64,000 nt of DNA from Catenaria anguillulae PL171. Lineage: Eukaryota; Blastocladiomycota; Blastocladiomycetes; Blastocladiales; Catenariaceae. Location of the stretch: NCBI GenBank assembly GCA_002102555.1, contig MCFL01000030.1, positions 186,001-250,000 on the forward strand. The letters run 5' to 3'. Numbering within the stretch: position 1 is the first letter of the stretch; each line of letters opens with the position of its first letter. The position numbers and the translations under genes were made by a program. This document shows, one piece after another, positions 1 through 13,700 of the stretch. Below the pieces are notes generated by a model. That model did not search any database. It was not told the origin of the DNA and worked only from the letters and a program-made list of their open reading frames with translations.

Positions 1-1140
1 GTGCGGCCCTTGAGCTTGTTGATCAAGTACAATTTCTTTTGCTCCGACTGCTTGAGGAAGAATGGCTTCTTGCCCTCCTTGACCTTGTCGAGCTCCTGCT
101 TGCGCCAGTCGCGCTTGATGCGCTGCTTGACCTTGGCCTCCTTGCGCGCGCGCTCGCGGTTTTCCATGGCCTGGATGGTCCGCATGAGCTGCTGCGCCTG
201 GTGGGGATCCTTTTCCTTGGCCAATTGTTGCTTGAGCTGGTGGATTTCTTGCGACCGGAGGTCGTACACAAAACCATAGGCCTTGTCAAAGAGGCCTTGG
301 TTGAAGTGGCCAGAGAGGTTGTCGAAACGCGGGTCGCGGCGCTCCTGTAGGGGATGATGCAGTGGGGCGTGAGTGAATGAGACACTTTTCGAATTGGATG
401 CAATGATTGGTGGTTAGGCGTACCATCTTTTGGACCTTGACTGCTTCGCGGAATCGCGACACTGGCCGTTTGCTCGTCATCTCCATAGGCCTGTAAAGCC
501 GCATCGGGTCAGCAGAGCACTCGTGCAGTTGCAGAGACAGGCAACGCAACAACGTACGCATTCTTGTTGACACGCTTGGGCTTGCTTGCTCCTTTCCCCC
601 AGCACGCTGCCGCTCCTGCTCAGCCATCGACTCCAAGTACGCCTTCTTGCCCATGGATTCCCGCCGCTGGGCAATTTCGGCAAACGACAAGCCTTCGTCT
701 TGGTCCTCGTCTTCTTCACTCTCGCTCTCTTGCTCAGAGTCCTCGTCGTCTTCCTGCTCTGAATCATCCTCTGCACTCTCCTGATCGTCATCATCACCTT
801 GGCTCATCATCCTCGCTCTCTGAATCCGCCGCCTGAGCGTACCGCGCCCTCAGCGCGGCAATCGAGTCTGCACGTGCGGCCGATGATGAAGCTGATGGCA
901 CTTGATCGGATTCCGAATCATCGGATTCAGAGTCAAATCCTTGGTTTGAAGATCCACTGCCTCTCATCATCATCATCATCATCATGCTCTCGTCGTCGTC
1001 GTCATCGCTCGATGACTGAGGCGGTGGTGGCGGTTTCCGTGAGGTCGAGGCCGGAACACGCGTCGAAGCCGGTTTCTGGGATGGCGGCGCACGGGAGGCG
1101 GACTGCGTTTTGGATTTACATGTGCTTTTGATGACTTCAT
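1..1140 (-). CDS. RRP36: RRP36, rRNA processing protein (3' end cut by window edge)
   Basis: Nucleolar protein of the small-subunit processome, needed in the family for early pre-rRNA cleavage towards 18S rRNA. The N-terminal half is acidic and serine-rich. It is followed by SFAEIAQRRESMGKKAY, a basic stretch (KPKRVNKNA), PMEMTSKRPVSRFREAV, then DPRFDNLSGHFNQ and a long lysine/glutamate helix with KKPFFLKQSEQKKLY, all in the order seen in RRP36. Two introns are placed: 491-557 (GTACGT..CAG) and 345-423 (GTACGC..CAG). The ATG at 1140 has a good context (ACCATGA). The frame changes without an intron near 1115, 790 and 598 (a run of five C on the plus strand), so the N-terminus is provisional. 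The coding sequence is still open at base 1. It is transcribed away from the bS21m gene, 250 bp distant. Confidence 0.85.
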
Positions 1141-1390
1141 GGTTGCCTAAGGGTTCGATATGTGTACATTTTTCCCAAGATTTGTGAGACGAGATCTCGT
1201 TGAGCTTCGGCAGAAGATCACGACATGCCACAGGGGGATGCATTCCAAGGTGTGACGAGCTCACGTGACCCGTGACCATGAGTTTACCTTTGAGGCAACG
1301 GGCAAGATCCAGCTCCCATTAACTTATACTTGACCCAGTCCACGTAATGAACGGCCAACCCAGCAAAACAAAACACAGCACTATTCTACA
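1141..1390. promoter_or_regulatory. Divergent promoter RRP36 / bS21m with an E-box
   Basis: The 250 bp between the two start codons must hold both promoters. It contains the palindrome TCACGTGA at 1261-1268, the preferred core of Cbf1/USF-type bHLH factors in fungi. Such sites recur in promoters of ribosome-biogenesis and mitochondrial genes in other fungi, but a single 6-8 bp site is weak evidence. No TATA box is evident. Confidence 0.4.
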
Positions 1391-1737
1391 ATGAGCACCT
1401 CGACCGTCGCCACCGCTCTCTTCACGCAAGGCCGGCGGATTGCCGTGACGTCGGGCAACCCCAACCAGGCCATGCGAGTGCTGACCCGCATGCTCAACAA
1501 CAACAACTGGCGCCGCACCGTCAAGGACTCGCTCTACTTTGAAAAGCCCACAGACATGCGCAAGCGCCTGCATCGCGAGCGGTCCGAGCGGATCTTCAAG
1601 GACCAAGTGTCGCAACGGGTCGCCCTGGCAAAGAAGATGATTGACATGTATGTTTTTGGAAGATTACATGCGAGTTGGAGAGTGGACTGTGGGACGCTTA
1701 CGCATCTGTATTTGCATGTGTGTGCAGGGGTTACTGA
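1391..1737 (+). CDS. MRP21: Mitochondrial ribosomal protein bS21m
   Basis: Small protein of the mitochondrial small ribosomal subunit. The bS21 core is recognisable: AMRVLTRMLNNNNWRRTVKDS followed by LYFEKPTDMRKRLHRERSERIF. The upstream residues (TVATALFTQGRRIAV) suit a mitochondrial targeting region. One intron, 1648-1727 (GTATGT..GTGCAG), leaves a second exon of only ten bases that completes ATG and adds Gly-Tyr-stop, so the protein ends AKKMIDMGY, 88 residues. That length fits fungal bS21m. The start is the first ATG after the divergent promoter and no frame break is needed. Confidence 0.85.
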
Positions 1738-2104
1738 TCGATTTCATTCCATCATTCGTCGTTGTCCGTCTTGGATCCAACTCGTTAGCATTCTATTCCT
1801 GTTTCCTCAACTGTACATACACTCGTTCCTGCAAGTTCATATGCCGCCCAACGCTCCTCCATTTCACGCAGCCCCTTCAAGGCACTGATATTCGCATCCG
1901 TTGTGGGAGCGGCCCCACATCAACCACCAAGATGGACTAACAATGATTCTGTACATGCGACAACGGACCGAGAATATGTACAAGCGAATCCAAACTGCAA
2001 AACCACGTGCCCGCCTCATTCCAAAGCCGCTACACAAATGCACATGCACATGCACGGGCACAAAAAGAATATAAATGTACAAAACAAAACAAAACAAAGC
2101 GCAA
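1738..2104. other. Convergent 3' region bS21m / ATG2
   Basis: This 367 bp stretch between converging stop codons shows no credible gene. It is relatively AT-rich and includes a short AAAAC-type repeat near 2080-2100 and a CA/CATG-rich stretch near 2036-2060. Both 3' UTRs must lie here. Confidence 0.5.
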
Positions 2105-5100
2105 TCACCCGCTCGCCGCCTTGTACTTGTCCCTGACCTCCCTGCGCCGCTCTGGATCCAACCCATTGCGCATTCCCATGAGCGTCTTGCCCACGGCATC
2201 CGTTGCGCCCAACATGGGCTTGAGCACGGCAATGGGCACCGCGCGAAGCACAGCACGCACGGTGCCCGTGGCCCCGTCTCTTTCCATGACCTCAACGGGG
2301 ATAGCAATCACCCTTGCGGCTTGTGTGACATTGTCGGAAAGCGTTCGCATGGCTTGCTCGAGGCCTTCGCGCGTGTTGCTTGGCTGGTTGGCGTATTTGG
2401 AAATGGTTGTGGGTCGTGGGGAAGAGGGCGAGGACATGCGGCCAGCGCCAGCGAGCGGGTGCGACGATGGGCTGCCGGGCGAGGCCGGATTGGTGGACGA
2501 GGACCGCCGGCGAGCGTGCAAGAGGTCGGGTGATCGGCCGGGGATTGCAATGGGGGATGAGGACCCTGACCCGCCTGCGCCGCCACCGGCGCCACTGCCG
2601 CTGGCCGATGCCGGTTCGTGGGCGCGTGAGCAGAAGAGGACGAGACCAGCGTGTCTGCACGCTCGAGAATGTGTGTGTGCCGACGGCCAGTTTGGCCCCC
2701 AAACTGAGCGTTTCGACGGCGGCCGTGCGAACAAAGCTGTGAGCACCTTTCTTGAGGCCTGTCATGATCTCTGTCAGTCAGCCTCATTGTTGAACAGGGA
2801 CGGAGAAACATCCATATGTACCTTTGACCAACCGCCCATCCCGACGATACTGCTCCACAGGCAACAAAAACAAATCTGCCACCCCCGTCCCAATGTTGAC
2901 GAGCGACCTGAGCGGGCCCACGCCACTCACCATCCCAGGCAACTGCGTGTTTCGCACATGCGGCACCCAGTACGACACCAAGGCATCTGTGAGTCCGTCC
3001 CACCCCCTTGCCCCCGTCACCGTGACATGCCGCAGCGTCATTTCGGCACCCTCCAAGTGAAACACATTGAGCAGCTCGAGCACCTTGCCGCGCTGCAAGG
3101 CAGGCAAGTCGACCGATTTGGGCTTGTAATCGATGCGAAGCGAGATGGGATGCACCTCGACGCGTTGGAAAAACGGCGGTGGGCGTGCTTGCTGAGGCCG
3201 AATCGTCGGGGACACGACGGGCGGGGTAGTGGCTGCGGCGGCCATCGGCGAGGGCAATGGTGGGTCAATAAGGACGAGCTCTTCGTCGTCGTCTGCGATT
3301 TTCGACAAGACGCTGGATGCAAAGTGGACGACGCTGTCGACCGTTTCTTGAAACACGTGCAGCTTGATGGGCACCACGCGGACCTTGGCGCGCCATTCGC
3401 CGCCGTTGGCGTTGGCGTCGGCGTCGGCATCGCCGCCATTCGAGGATGGACCGGGACCCACCACGCACGTGGCATCCATTCTTGCAAATGGTAACGCCGT
3501 GCCGCTCGGAACACCAACCCTTGCGGCGTCGCCTCCTGCTCGCTTGCCTATGCCTCCTGCTCCCGGTGTTGCGCGCCCATACCCCGCCGCCGGCACACCA
3601 CTTCTAGCTGCTACGCCCGCGAGTGGCGCCATCACACTGGACGATGCTGCAGTTGCACTCCGCGCCGCAGTCACCATCTTGTTCCACGGACTCATGGGCA
3701 CCAAGTCGCGCACCTCGAGCGTGCCCACCGTCACTGTCAACGTATCCAACACCCCACCTGGATGGCCCGGCGCCCACTTTGAATGCTCCACGTGCACGTC
3801 AAATACGTCCAAGGCCACAATGGGCACTTCGGGCACACTGCCAAACTCTGCACTAGACGCCTCTGTGGATGCCGAAGTGCTCAACTCGACACTTGCGCTC
3901 AACCCATCCACCGTCAAATGCCACGTCCACTCGACGGGCCCCGGCGGCGCCGCCATGGCACTCCACATGCTCTCGTCGCCTATGCCGGCATCGTCCGGCG
4001 CATCTTCGGCAAAATGATCGTCAATCAAATCCAACCCGGCGACCGACGACGCACGTGATGACGTGCCCGACGAATCCAAGTCGGAGCCCGAGCCCGACGA
4101 CCCAGCGGCATCTTGTGCGTCGACGAGCACAACTTGTGAGTCGAGCTCCGACTCGAACGCGTCAAAGTCTTGCACGATCGAGAGCGTCAGGCGGTCCATG
4201 TCGTAGGCCGCAGGTTTGGGTTGCCGGTTGACAAATGCCATGGGATCCACCGTCGACATGAGATTTGCCTCGGCCGCGTGAGGATCCCGATCCAAAGCCA
4301 AAGCCGTGTCCGGACCTGCTTGCGTGTCAGGCCCCAGGGCGCGTGCGGGTTGGTTGCGAGCCAAGGGTGTATTGTGCAAAGGCAAAGCCTCGGAAAATGC
4401 CGCGTCGATTGCGCGCGCAACCAAGACAGTTGCGGCAACCGATTCGGGCGTCACGTGCACCTTGACACTGGGCCGGTCCAGCGTCACACGAAACCGCATG
4501 CCCAAGTCGCCCAAGTCGCCGCCAGTCACACCCATGGGGGGCTTTGGCTCCCCATGGGCGCTCAACTTGCACCCTTCAACCGTTGCGATTGGATAGCCGG
4601 CCACGCTCAGCGCCAGCGCGTGCAATGTGCCCGTCAAGAGCACGTGCCCGACGGCGGGACCCGAGCGGATCACGAGATCAATGCATTCCATATCCATGTC
4701 GGCGGACGCAGCGTGGTACGAGGTGGGCGGAACAAGGCGTAGTGTCGAGTCGCGGATGTGCAAAGACGTGGTGATTGGTGGTGGTGGCGGGACATGTGAC
4801 GGTGGCGGCTAGGTTCCATGAGTGTCAGGCCCGCAACAACAAAGACACACAGACAGACAGACGTACGGGAACAGTAAACAAGTCGCCAATGTCCTTGAGC
4901 ACTGCTGCTTGGTGCTTGTCCTTGAGCACGACGCACAGCCCGCTCAGCTTGACCTCGTGAATGGCTCCCTGGCCTTGCACGTCAATGGCCAGTGCCCTTG
5001 GGGACCCGTGCCCGTTGCTGCCGGCCGACGACGGGCGCGCCACGTATTCAACGAGCCGCGCGTCGTGTGACACGACGTGCCCGCGGCGCACGCTTAGTTT

Positions 5101-7260
5101 GTACTTGTTTGCGAGCGCCGGTTGCAGCGACAGGTCGAGGCCCAGCAGGTGGATTTCGGGACGCGCGGGTAAGGTAGCAAGTGTGAGGACGAGCGAGGAA
5201 AGCGATATGTCGATTGATGGCGAGGGTGACGACGACGACGACGAAGACGAAGACGAGGGCGATGATGGAGGAGCAGAGGACGTGGAAGGTGTTGCCAAAA
5301 GCACCAAGTAATCCTCACGGGTGAGCACCGCATCGACCCGCGCACACGTCACCTTGACCTGCCCTGCTGGCCCACGAGTGATGGTGGTCACATCTCTGGA
5401 TCCAATGCGGGACGCTTTATCGACCAAGGCAACCGCCCACGTTCCCACCGACACATCACCCGTCCCTAGATCCACGCGCACGTTGGATGCGTCCACGCTG
5501 GCGACCGCCGCATCAACGTACCCGTGCACCCTTGCCTCCACGTCGGCCACGAGCATCACAGGCCCGGGCAGTCCACGGGCCGTCCGTTGTTGTTGTTGTT
5601 GGTATTGTCGGCTCGGCACGCGTGGTGGCGGCCGTGGAATTGCCTCGACCGATCGCATCAACATTTCCACCACATGTTTGCTGACCTCCACCTGCACTTT
5701 GCCCACATGCACTTGACCATCACGAACCGAGATGCGCTCGGGCACATGCGCCAAGGTGGCGCCGTTGACCAACACGCCCACGGGCCCGATTTCGGCCACG
5801 ATTCCGGCACCGCGTGTTGCATCCAAGTGCATTGCGCCCAGAGATACGACAAGGTTAGCATTGGCGGCATGGGCCAGCGTGAAGGATGCTTGATGGACAT
5901 GCACGGTGAGCCCATCACGCTGCGTGCTCGGGGCAACCACCGATGTGTGCATGGCCGAGTAGAACACAGTGGCTGCTGGCCCAGCCGCAGAGCGTGATGC
6001 CGAAGCGGCCGACTGGAGAAAGTCGTCGTCGGTTTGTTCAAAGTCGGACTCTTCGTCCTCTTCTTCGTCATCAATCGGTCGGGATGTTTGTGATGTGGGA
6101 GATGTCGTCCAAGAGACATGGCGTCCATGCCCATGCCGAACTTGGCGCGGAGCGAGATGATGCGGGTTCGAGCACCGACAGCCACGCGAAAAGTGTGCCA
6201 AGATCGGTTGGAGTGACGCGTGCAACGAGGTCAGGGATATCGACGCGAGCAACAAAGTCGGTGGCAGGTGCAGGCTGCCGAGTAGACGCAGTGGAGGAGG
6301 GACGGTTGGCAGTGCTGGGGACTACCAGTTCAATCACCACGGGTTCGGGTGCCCAAAAGATTGGGTCCTCCGGGTCGCCGTCACCGTCACCGTCGCCAAC
6401 TGGACGGACGCGAAACTGTGGAATGGAAATGCGTTTGGACGCTTCGAAAAAGGACGAGGAGCACGGTCGACTGTGATGGATGGGATTTCCATTGCGAGTG
6501 ACGGTGTGTGTGGGACTGTCGGGTGGTTTGTGAGTGTGACTGAGACGTTTGAGATTTGAATGACGAGGTTAGCAATGATTGGTGTCGATGAGGCCGGCAA
6601 GCAATTGGACGCCCTCGAGCCCTGATGAGGAGGCAGAAGGGTCCGACGAAATGGATGCAGCCAACGATTCGGCAATGTTGGGTTCCGGAGAGGGCGAAGG
6701 CGAAGGCGAGGTGGTGCGCCGCCGCCGCCGCCGCCGCCTTGTCGCAGAAACTCGTTGGCCATGTAGATGGATGAGGCGAGCATTGCGGCGTGTGGGCTGT
6801 GGTCGCGGAGGGCGGCAGACGAGGAGGGGCTGCTGTTGGAAGAAGTGGATGACGAAGCAGAAGAATGATCGTTGTCGTCAAGGTCATTGTCGGGAATGGC
6901 GACGGGCGATAGCTCGAGTTGGACGCCGTCGAGCTGGACGGTGCACGAGGATCCAGACAGGTCGAGCCAGGGGACCGTGACCGAGACGGAGCCGAGGACG
7001 CCGCGCGTGGCATTCAGTGGGAGGTTTGCGGAGCGCAGTGCTTGGTTGAGGGATTCGAGGTTGAGGTGCACGTCGCGCAGGGAGAGGCCATGGAGGGACA
7101 CGTCGATTTGAGAGTCGAGGTCGAACTGGTGGTTGTTGAGGAGGAGGACCGAGCCGAGGGCGCGCTTGAGCAGGAAGCGGGCAAGGCGCTTTTGCAGCGA
7201 GGCGGGGACCAGATTGAGGTTGAGAGATAGGGACGATGGCAGGATTGACGAGGGCCACAT
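2105..7260 (-). CDS. ATG2: ATG2, autophagy lipid-transfer protein
   Basis: Bridge-like lipid-transfer protein that moves phospholipid from the ER to the growing phagophore together with ATG9 and ATG18. The N-terminus (LPASLQKRLARFLLKRALG-like helix, then hydrophobic beta segments) matches the chorein end of ATG2. The C-terminal third carries the ATG2 signature: IDYKPKSVDLPALQRG, EGAEMTLRHVTVTGARGWD, NTQLPGMVSGVGPLRSLVNIG and EQYRRDGRLVK. The end has VRAVPIAVLKPMLGATDAVGK and GLDPERRREVRDKYK. Introns are 4809-4866 and 2771-2821. About 1,680 residues, normal for the family. The ATG at 7260 starts the conserved N-terminal helix. Frame changes without an intron occur near 6.6, 6.1 and 2.69 kb. 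The gene sits head to head with CSF1, a second bridge-like lipid-transfer protein. Confidence 0.9.
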
Positions 7261-7762
7261 AGTCGAGTCGCGGAGTGGAGTGGAGGGGAGGCGTTGATGT
7301 TCCAAGGCGAGTCGGCAGGAATGCCTTGGATGCATGGGGAACTGGGAGTAGGGCAGGCGTAGAGGTGAGTGCGCCGACTTGAAAGCGTGTGCGTCGTCTC
7401 GTTGGTCAGTATTTCTGATTTTGATATTGACAACCAATGCAGTTTAACAATATGTCATTAAAGTGTTCAGGCCACAATTGAAGCCGATCTTTCTGTCGCA
7501 TCGTGACGGTCGCATCGGCTGGCCAAAATCCTCTCGCAGACCCGCTGTGCCTCACCTCACCTCACCTCGAAGCAAACCACATCAAATCAATCACATCAAA
7601 TGCATGTTTTATGTAATCTTCGTACATACTTGTCGGCAGGCCCATCCTGGAGGAAGGACTCCACGACGCAGGACCTTCAAACCGATCAAGCATCATACAG
7701 TCAATACTATGTATGGGAACATGAATACACCTTAACTTAACACAACAGAACAGAATATCATC
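7261..7762. promoter_or_regulatory. Divergent promoter ATG2 / CSF1
   Basis: These 502 bp separate the start codons of two bridge-like lipid-transfer protein genes. The CSF1 side is AT-richer, with runs such as TTAACTTAACAC just before the ATG. A tandem CTCAC repeat lies near 7553-7567 and ATCAAAT repeats near 7580-7600. No TATA box was identified. The arrangement permits shared regulation but does not prove it. Confidence 0.4.
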
Positions 7763-10700
7763 ATGTCGTCGCCCGTCACCGACATCCTCGACCCGCCCCA
7801 GGACCCGTCGCCTGCCTTGCAGTTTGGCACCTTCTTTGTCTACTGCCTCGTCGTCGTGGTCGTCATGCTCTTCTTCTTCTTCTACTTCAACCGCGCCATC
7901 GCCTCGTTGCTGTCGCGCTTCCTGGCTACTGGTGCTGGCACCGCCACAAGGCCCACGTCGAGGTCGAGTCCATCAAGATTGCCCTGCTTGGCGGACGCAT
8001 CTCGTTCCGCAACTTGCGCTACGTTGCCGAGAACCAGTCCATCTCGGTCCTCCAGGGTCACATCACTTTTCGCTACTGGAAGTGGGCCGTCCGCGACGAA
8101 TCCGATGTCTCCGATCCCACCCCGCTCACCGATGCCAATGCCTCACCCTCACTGGGCCCGCCACCCAACCCGACCATGTGCCGCATTGGCGTGCGCGTCA
8201 AGGGCATCGAGTGGTGCATGTACAATCGCACCCCTGTATTCGACTGGATCGAGGACCAGTACAAGGCTGGATGGCTGCCGCGGCCAGCCGACCTTTCTCG
8301 CGCAATTCCACGGCTTCGTCCTCTGACAGTGTCCATTCGTCGTCGCTCGACCCGCTCAACCCCACCGCAGGCAGCCAGCCTTCACGACCATCTTCTGGAC
8401 CTCAGCAACAACAAGGGCAACAACCTCTGCAACAGCAACAGCAGCAACAACAGCCGTCGGGCAGTTCCTGGTTCCGCGACTTGTTCCCCATCGAGTTCAT
8501 TGCTGGCAAAGGCTGCATCTCCATTGGCAACCCCTCACTGCCCACAGTGCTCATTCTCGACTGGCGCAAGGCAAATGGCTGCTATTCCATTGTTCCCGTA
8601 CGTGTTTATTCACTGTTGACTTGCATTCCTTTAGGTTTGAAGCTCATTCATTGCACTTGGTTGATCTTTTTTTTTCAGTCCCGTTCCGTCCTCGACCAAT
8701 ACAAGTCGCTGTTGCAAATCGCATTCCACCGCGGCCAAATGCAATTTCGCGCCAACGTCGACTATGTCCCACCTACCACCACCACCACACCCCTTCCTCT
8801 CCGCCAACCACCACACACGAGTACAAGTTTCCCAGCGCACGCAAGCCACGCACCAATCCGTTGCGCACATTTGCACGTTCCGTTCGATCGCTCTTAACCC
8901 TACCCTGGCGACGACGGCGGCACCACCAACATGGCGCTACTTCGGGATCCCCATCACCAGCTGCACCGGCCGCAAGTGCAGGTGCAAGCGAGTGGATGGG
9001 TCTCAATCGGTATCGGGCGGCTGCAAACACACCCAACGATGACCCTGGAGGAGGAGGCGGCGGATCTGCATCTGCGCCGCCGTCGGGAGTGTCGCAAGTG
9101 GGCACCGATGGGCACGCGCGAACTCCGCCGCATCCATCAACCGCAACAGCTGCCAACGCCAGTAGCGCCGGGGCACGTGAGCAGGCGGCCGCAGACTCGT
9201 TGGGCGACGAGTATGCCAGGTGCACAAGGTGGTCGAGTTTGTTGCGCTTGGATTGACTTATTATGCCGACACTGTTGGTACGATCTCGTCGCCTTTTTTT
9301 TTTCTTGAATTTGTTCACACACACACACACACCTGCTTATTTCACATTTGATTGTGCATTGGGGTTGTAGGTTTGGCCGACCCATCGCTCGGTTCTCGCC
9401 GCCAATCCCCGACTTCCGGCTCGGCGCACTCCGCCTTACCGCACAACATTGGCAACGGCGACCTTGATCCCGAATGGGGCATTGACCTCGTTTTTTACGG
9501 CGCACTCGTCAACTACGGGCCCTGGGCCGACCGCCAGCGTGCCGCCATGCAACGCTTCTTCTTCCCCTTCATTTACCGCAACGCGGAAACATCGCCCATG
9601 CTTAACCCAGGCGAGTGGCGCGTGCACCCGAGCCTTCGCGTGTATTTGCGATTTGTTGGACGCACCGTATGGCGCGTGCCAGTGCGCGAGCCCAGCAAAC
9701 ATGTCAAGCTGGGCACACAGGGAGCGGGCGGCGCAGGCGCAGGCGTGGGGGCAGAGGGCGTGGCAAGGGGCGAGACGCCCAGGCATACGACCGCGGCCGC
9801 GGCGACGGCGGATCAGCAACAGCCAAGGGCCTACGGGTGGCTCGATATTGGGTTTGCGGGCGGGTCGGCCACTATTCACGTACCCATGCTAACCCAGCGC
9901 ACGCTTGGATCCACCACCTCGGCACATGTGCAATTGGATGCCGTGACATTGGCCTCGTCGGTCAATTATGTCGACTTGCTTGCGTCGCGCTCCGTCACCG
10001 TGAATGTGGCCATGCCGTCGCCCCAAGTATGGAATGCCCCACGCACGTGGGACGTGGGTGTGGCGCTCGATGCACCCGTCGTGCACTTGTTGCGCGATCA
10101 CATCACGCTGATACAGGACTTGGTGGCTGATTGGGGCGCAGTGGATGTTCGGATTCCACGGCCTCCGGGCCATCCGTTGGGCGTGTTTGTGCCATTTACG
10201 TACAGGGTCAAGGTCAGTGTCAAGGACATTGAACTGCGGCTGTGTGTCAATGAGTTGAATGTGATTGACGTGCCCAACGATTTGGCAGAAAACAGTACTC
10301 AAGTCCCCCCCGTTTTGACCACATCCCCGCTCAGGTCCACGGCAAACTAACTCCCCGTCCTTGCATTAGATTACTACATCATTCACGCACACTCGCTTGC
10401 CGCAACCGTCACCATTCCCCTCACCCGGTTCCAACCCACCACCACCCCCGTATCCTTTTCCATTACCCTATCGGACGCGCACGCCCACTTTTCGTTTTCG
10501 CCCTCGAGCACACTGGGTGCATTCACGTCTGCCGATGCACGCGACTCGCTCCGCCTGGCGCGCACGTGCATTTCGGGCACCTACACGTACCACGCAGTAG
10601 CCTCCCCGCTTGTGCCCGACTTGCTGCAACTGACCATCGATGCGCATTCGGGCACCTTGGCTGCATACGGGTACCTTGCCCGTTACCTCATCTTGCTCGT

Positions 10701-13700
10701 CGACAACTACGTCGGGCTGACGCCCGAATACATGACGCTCGACGAGTTTAAACTGGCGGGCGGGCGGCCCGCGCCGTTGCCCACGTTGGGTGCCCCACTC
10801 GATACCTGTGTGGCCGTGACATTGTCCGACATTCGCATGGTGTTGCCCGAGGCCATGTATGTGCTTGCCCCGGAACTCTCAGTGAAATGCATACGGAGCG
10901 AGCACACTTGGATGTAAGGATCACGCCCGTGCTCATGGACTTGCAGCTGGATATTTGGCCCGTGGAGTGGACGCGGCACTCGACGTGTGCGGGAATGGAT
11001 GATAAGTTGATTGTTGCGGGATTCAGTCTGCATGGGCATCGCATGTTTGGTCAGCCGCCTGTGACCCCCGAGTATGCGGCGGATTGGCAAGTGCACGTGG
11101 ATAAAGTCGAGGGATCAGTCAGTGTGCCTGGGCTGCTTGGGATCGGCAGGTGGGCCAGGGCGTTTGATGCGCAAATGGACGATTTTGATAATCGCATTGC
11201 ACATGTGGGCGACGCGATGGCAAGTGTGATGAAGGTTGGGCTGAGCGTGGGCCAGGTGGATGTGGTGGTGCGGGGCGAGCCGACTGGACCGCAAGGGAGT
11301 TTGCGATCGGGCGAGCGTGCCAGTGCGGGCGAGGCGCACGTCCATGTGATGATTGGCGGATTCCGCTTCGAGTACGCGGATTTGGCCTTGGCGGACGCAC
11401 GCACCGATGTGGAGCTCGACTCGATTGTGCTTGTCCATGTGCTTGCCAGTTCCACGGGGCACACGTCGTCGTCTGTATTGGGTGGTGGCGGCGGCTCGGC
11501 GACCACGTCCCAACCCGATGATGCCGTTGAAATCGCGAGCGTGCGCGCGGCCGACATTGCTGTGCACTTGCGCGCACGGCCCAATGACGACGATCCCGTG
11601 CATCAGACAAGGGTTGGGCACATTCAAGTCCATGATGCCATGACGGGCAGGCTGGCACATTTGTTTGGGCACCCGAGTGTGGCAGCAGATGCCGGGTGTG
11701 GGTGGTTTGCCCCGCCGTTTGCCATGGAAGAAGCGGTGGACGGCGCGAGTCCTGCCAACCGTTTTTTGGTGGTCGGGTGGTGCTCAGCAGAACAAGGCGG
11801 CAGCAGCGGCGGCGGCGGCGGGTGGACAAGCAGGGTCCGGGTCGGCAGCCGACCATTACTTCAAGTCGCTTCATTCAGAGGGCGATCTCTTGCAGGTGCC
11901 TGGACTGACGGTTCCAGGGATGCATCCAACAAGATCATCGCCACTGGCCGTGGACCCGGACGTGGCAAACGTTGACGGCGTTGATCGCGGATTGTTGTCC
12001 ACACCTAGCTCCGATTCATCCACGTCACTGCGTTCGTTTGCAACGGCGCCGGATTACGACCAGCCACGCGGGCGTGCGTCCACCCACGCGTCAAGCACGC
12101 ATGGAAAGTTTAGCGGGTTGGTGGCAGGTGGGTCAACCGCAAGGGTCAGGATTGCGGTGCCCGCGGTGGATTCGAGCACGGCGTCGCTGGCATACCGGCA
12201 TTACTTGCGAACATATCACACCACAAGCCCAGCAGCGGCGACGCGGATGAAGACGAGGAGGAGGATGAGAGCGAGGATGGGTCGGCTGTACATGCACTGT
12301 TTGCACTGCTGCAGTCGTCGCTCCAATCTGGCGGAAAGCTCCTGTATGTCGAGTGCCTGGGCTCCTTGGATGTGGTCCTGACGCCCGCCTCACTGGCGCA
12401 TGCACCGAGCTTGATTGTTGACACGCCCACGTGCGATTTGCTACTTGACGCGCTCTATCTCGACTATCTCAAAAACTCGATGCGCAAGCCGCCGCCCACG
12501 ACGCCTCCACCACCGGCCATGATTGGTGCTGTGTTGCGTAAAGTCACCGTGACCTTGGTTCAAGATTGTGCCTCGTCCGATTTGGCAAAGTCAGTCATCA
12601 AGATTGCCGAACTCGATGCCGCACTGGGTGTGAACGCCATCCAACTTCACGTCCACGGATTTGATGCATGCTCGACGTTGCTGCCCATCAACCCGATTGC
12701 CGCGCTGTCGGGTCCATCGGATGCCGATAAGGTGTTTTCCGCCTCGCTCGAGCACGGCGTGTTTCACGGGTCCTCCAAGATTGGCGGGACATGGACGGGC
12801 ATTGAAGTCAACGTTGCCAAACCCGATCTGATCCCTGGCATGCTCTCGCAGTGGCATGTCCCTGACCTGTCGCTTCCCTCGCATGCCAAGCATTCTTGTC
12901 ACTTGCGGCCGCCATTCCAGCACCCATTGTTCGCGATCCGTCGTTTCTTGCGCAGCCATCCAACCTATGGCGGCTTGGTGTCCGACCACATCAGCACAAC
13001 CCAACGTGGCGGCTCCTGTGCCTGTTTCGCGCGCACTTGCAATCGCCCCTTGCCCGGTCGCAACTCGAGCTCGAGCTCGCGTCCAATGGCATGCAGCCGT
13101 TTCCCGAACCACGTCTGTCGGCGCTGTTGCAAACTTGGAAGTTTACACCCGCGACGCGCCCGGGCATGCCACCAGTGTCTCCATTTGCATTCTTGTGGGC
13201 GCCGCCTGAGGATTCCGAAATCGATGCACTGATCGATGTGCCGTTAACAAGGCCAGGAGCAATGTGCAACTCGACTTGACAAAGGCAAAGGTTATGGTCG
13301 AGGACAGCTGGGTCACACTGTCGGGCATTCACATTGCATCAAGGCGGGCGAGCAGTGTTTGTGCACACGGAGCGCGTGAGTGTCACGGTCAAGCCGGGCA
13401 TGTTGGCTCAGGTCAAGCGGTACATTGACGACCCGGCGTCATTGTTCGTTTCCACTGTGGCAAACTCGAGTTCGGTTTCGCCAAAGACGACCACTTCGGC
13501 CGCCGCGCCGCCGTCAACCTTGTTTAGCAAGCCAATGTCCACGACACCACAGCAGGAGCATGGCGGCATCGAGTAGCAAACCATCTGATCAGCACTTTGT
13601 CGCAAGCATTGCCCGTGTCGACGTGGACGTCTTGACACCCAAGCTATCGCTGCACCTCAAGCTTCGCGGAGCCATGGCCTCGGCTGTCATCTGCACGCAC

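Noticed and set aside
1600-1737. bS21m without the intron, running to 1888
   Set aside because: The unspliced continuation has no similarity to bS21 tails, while the 80 nt intron has good signals and gives the expected length.
2007-3494. A 495-codon plus-strand open frame opposite the ATG2 3' half
   Set aside because: It is antisense to well-conserved ATG2 coding sequence and has no domain; long open frames opposite GC-rich genes are expected.
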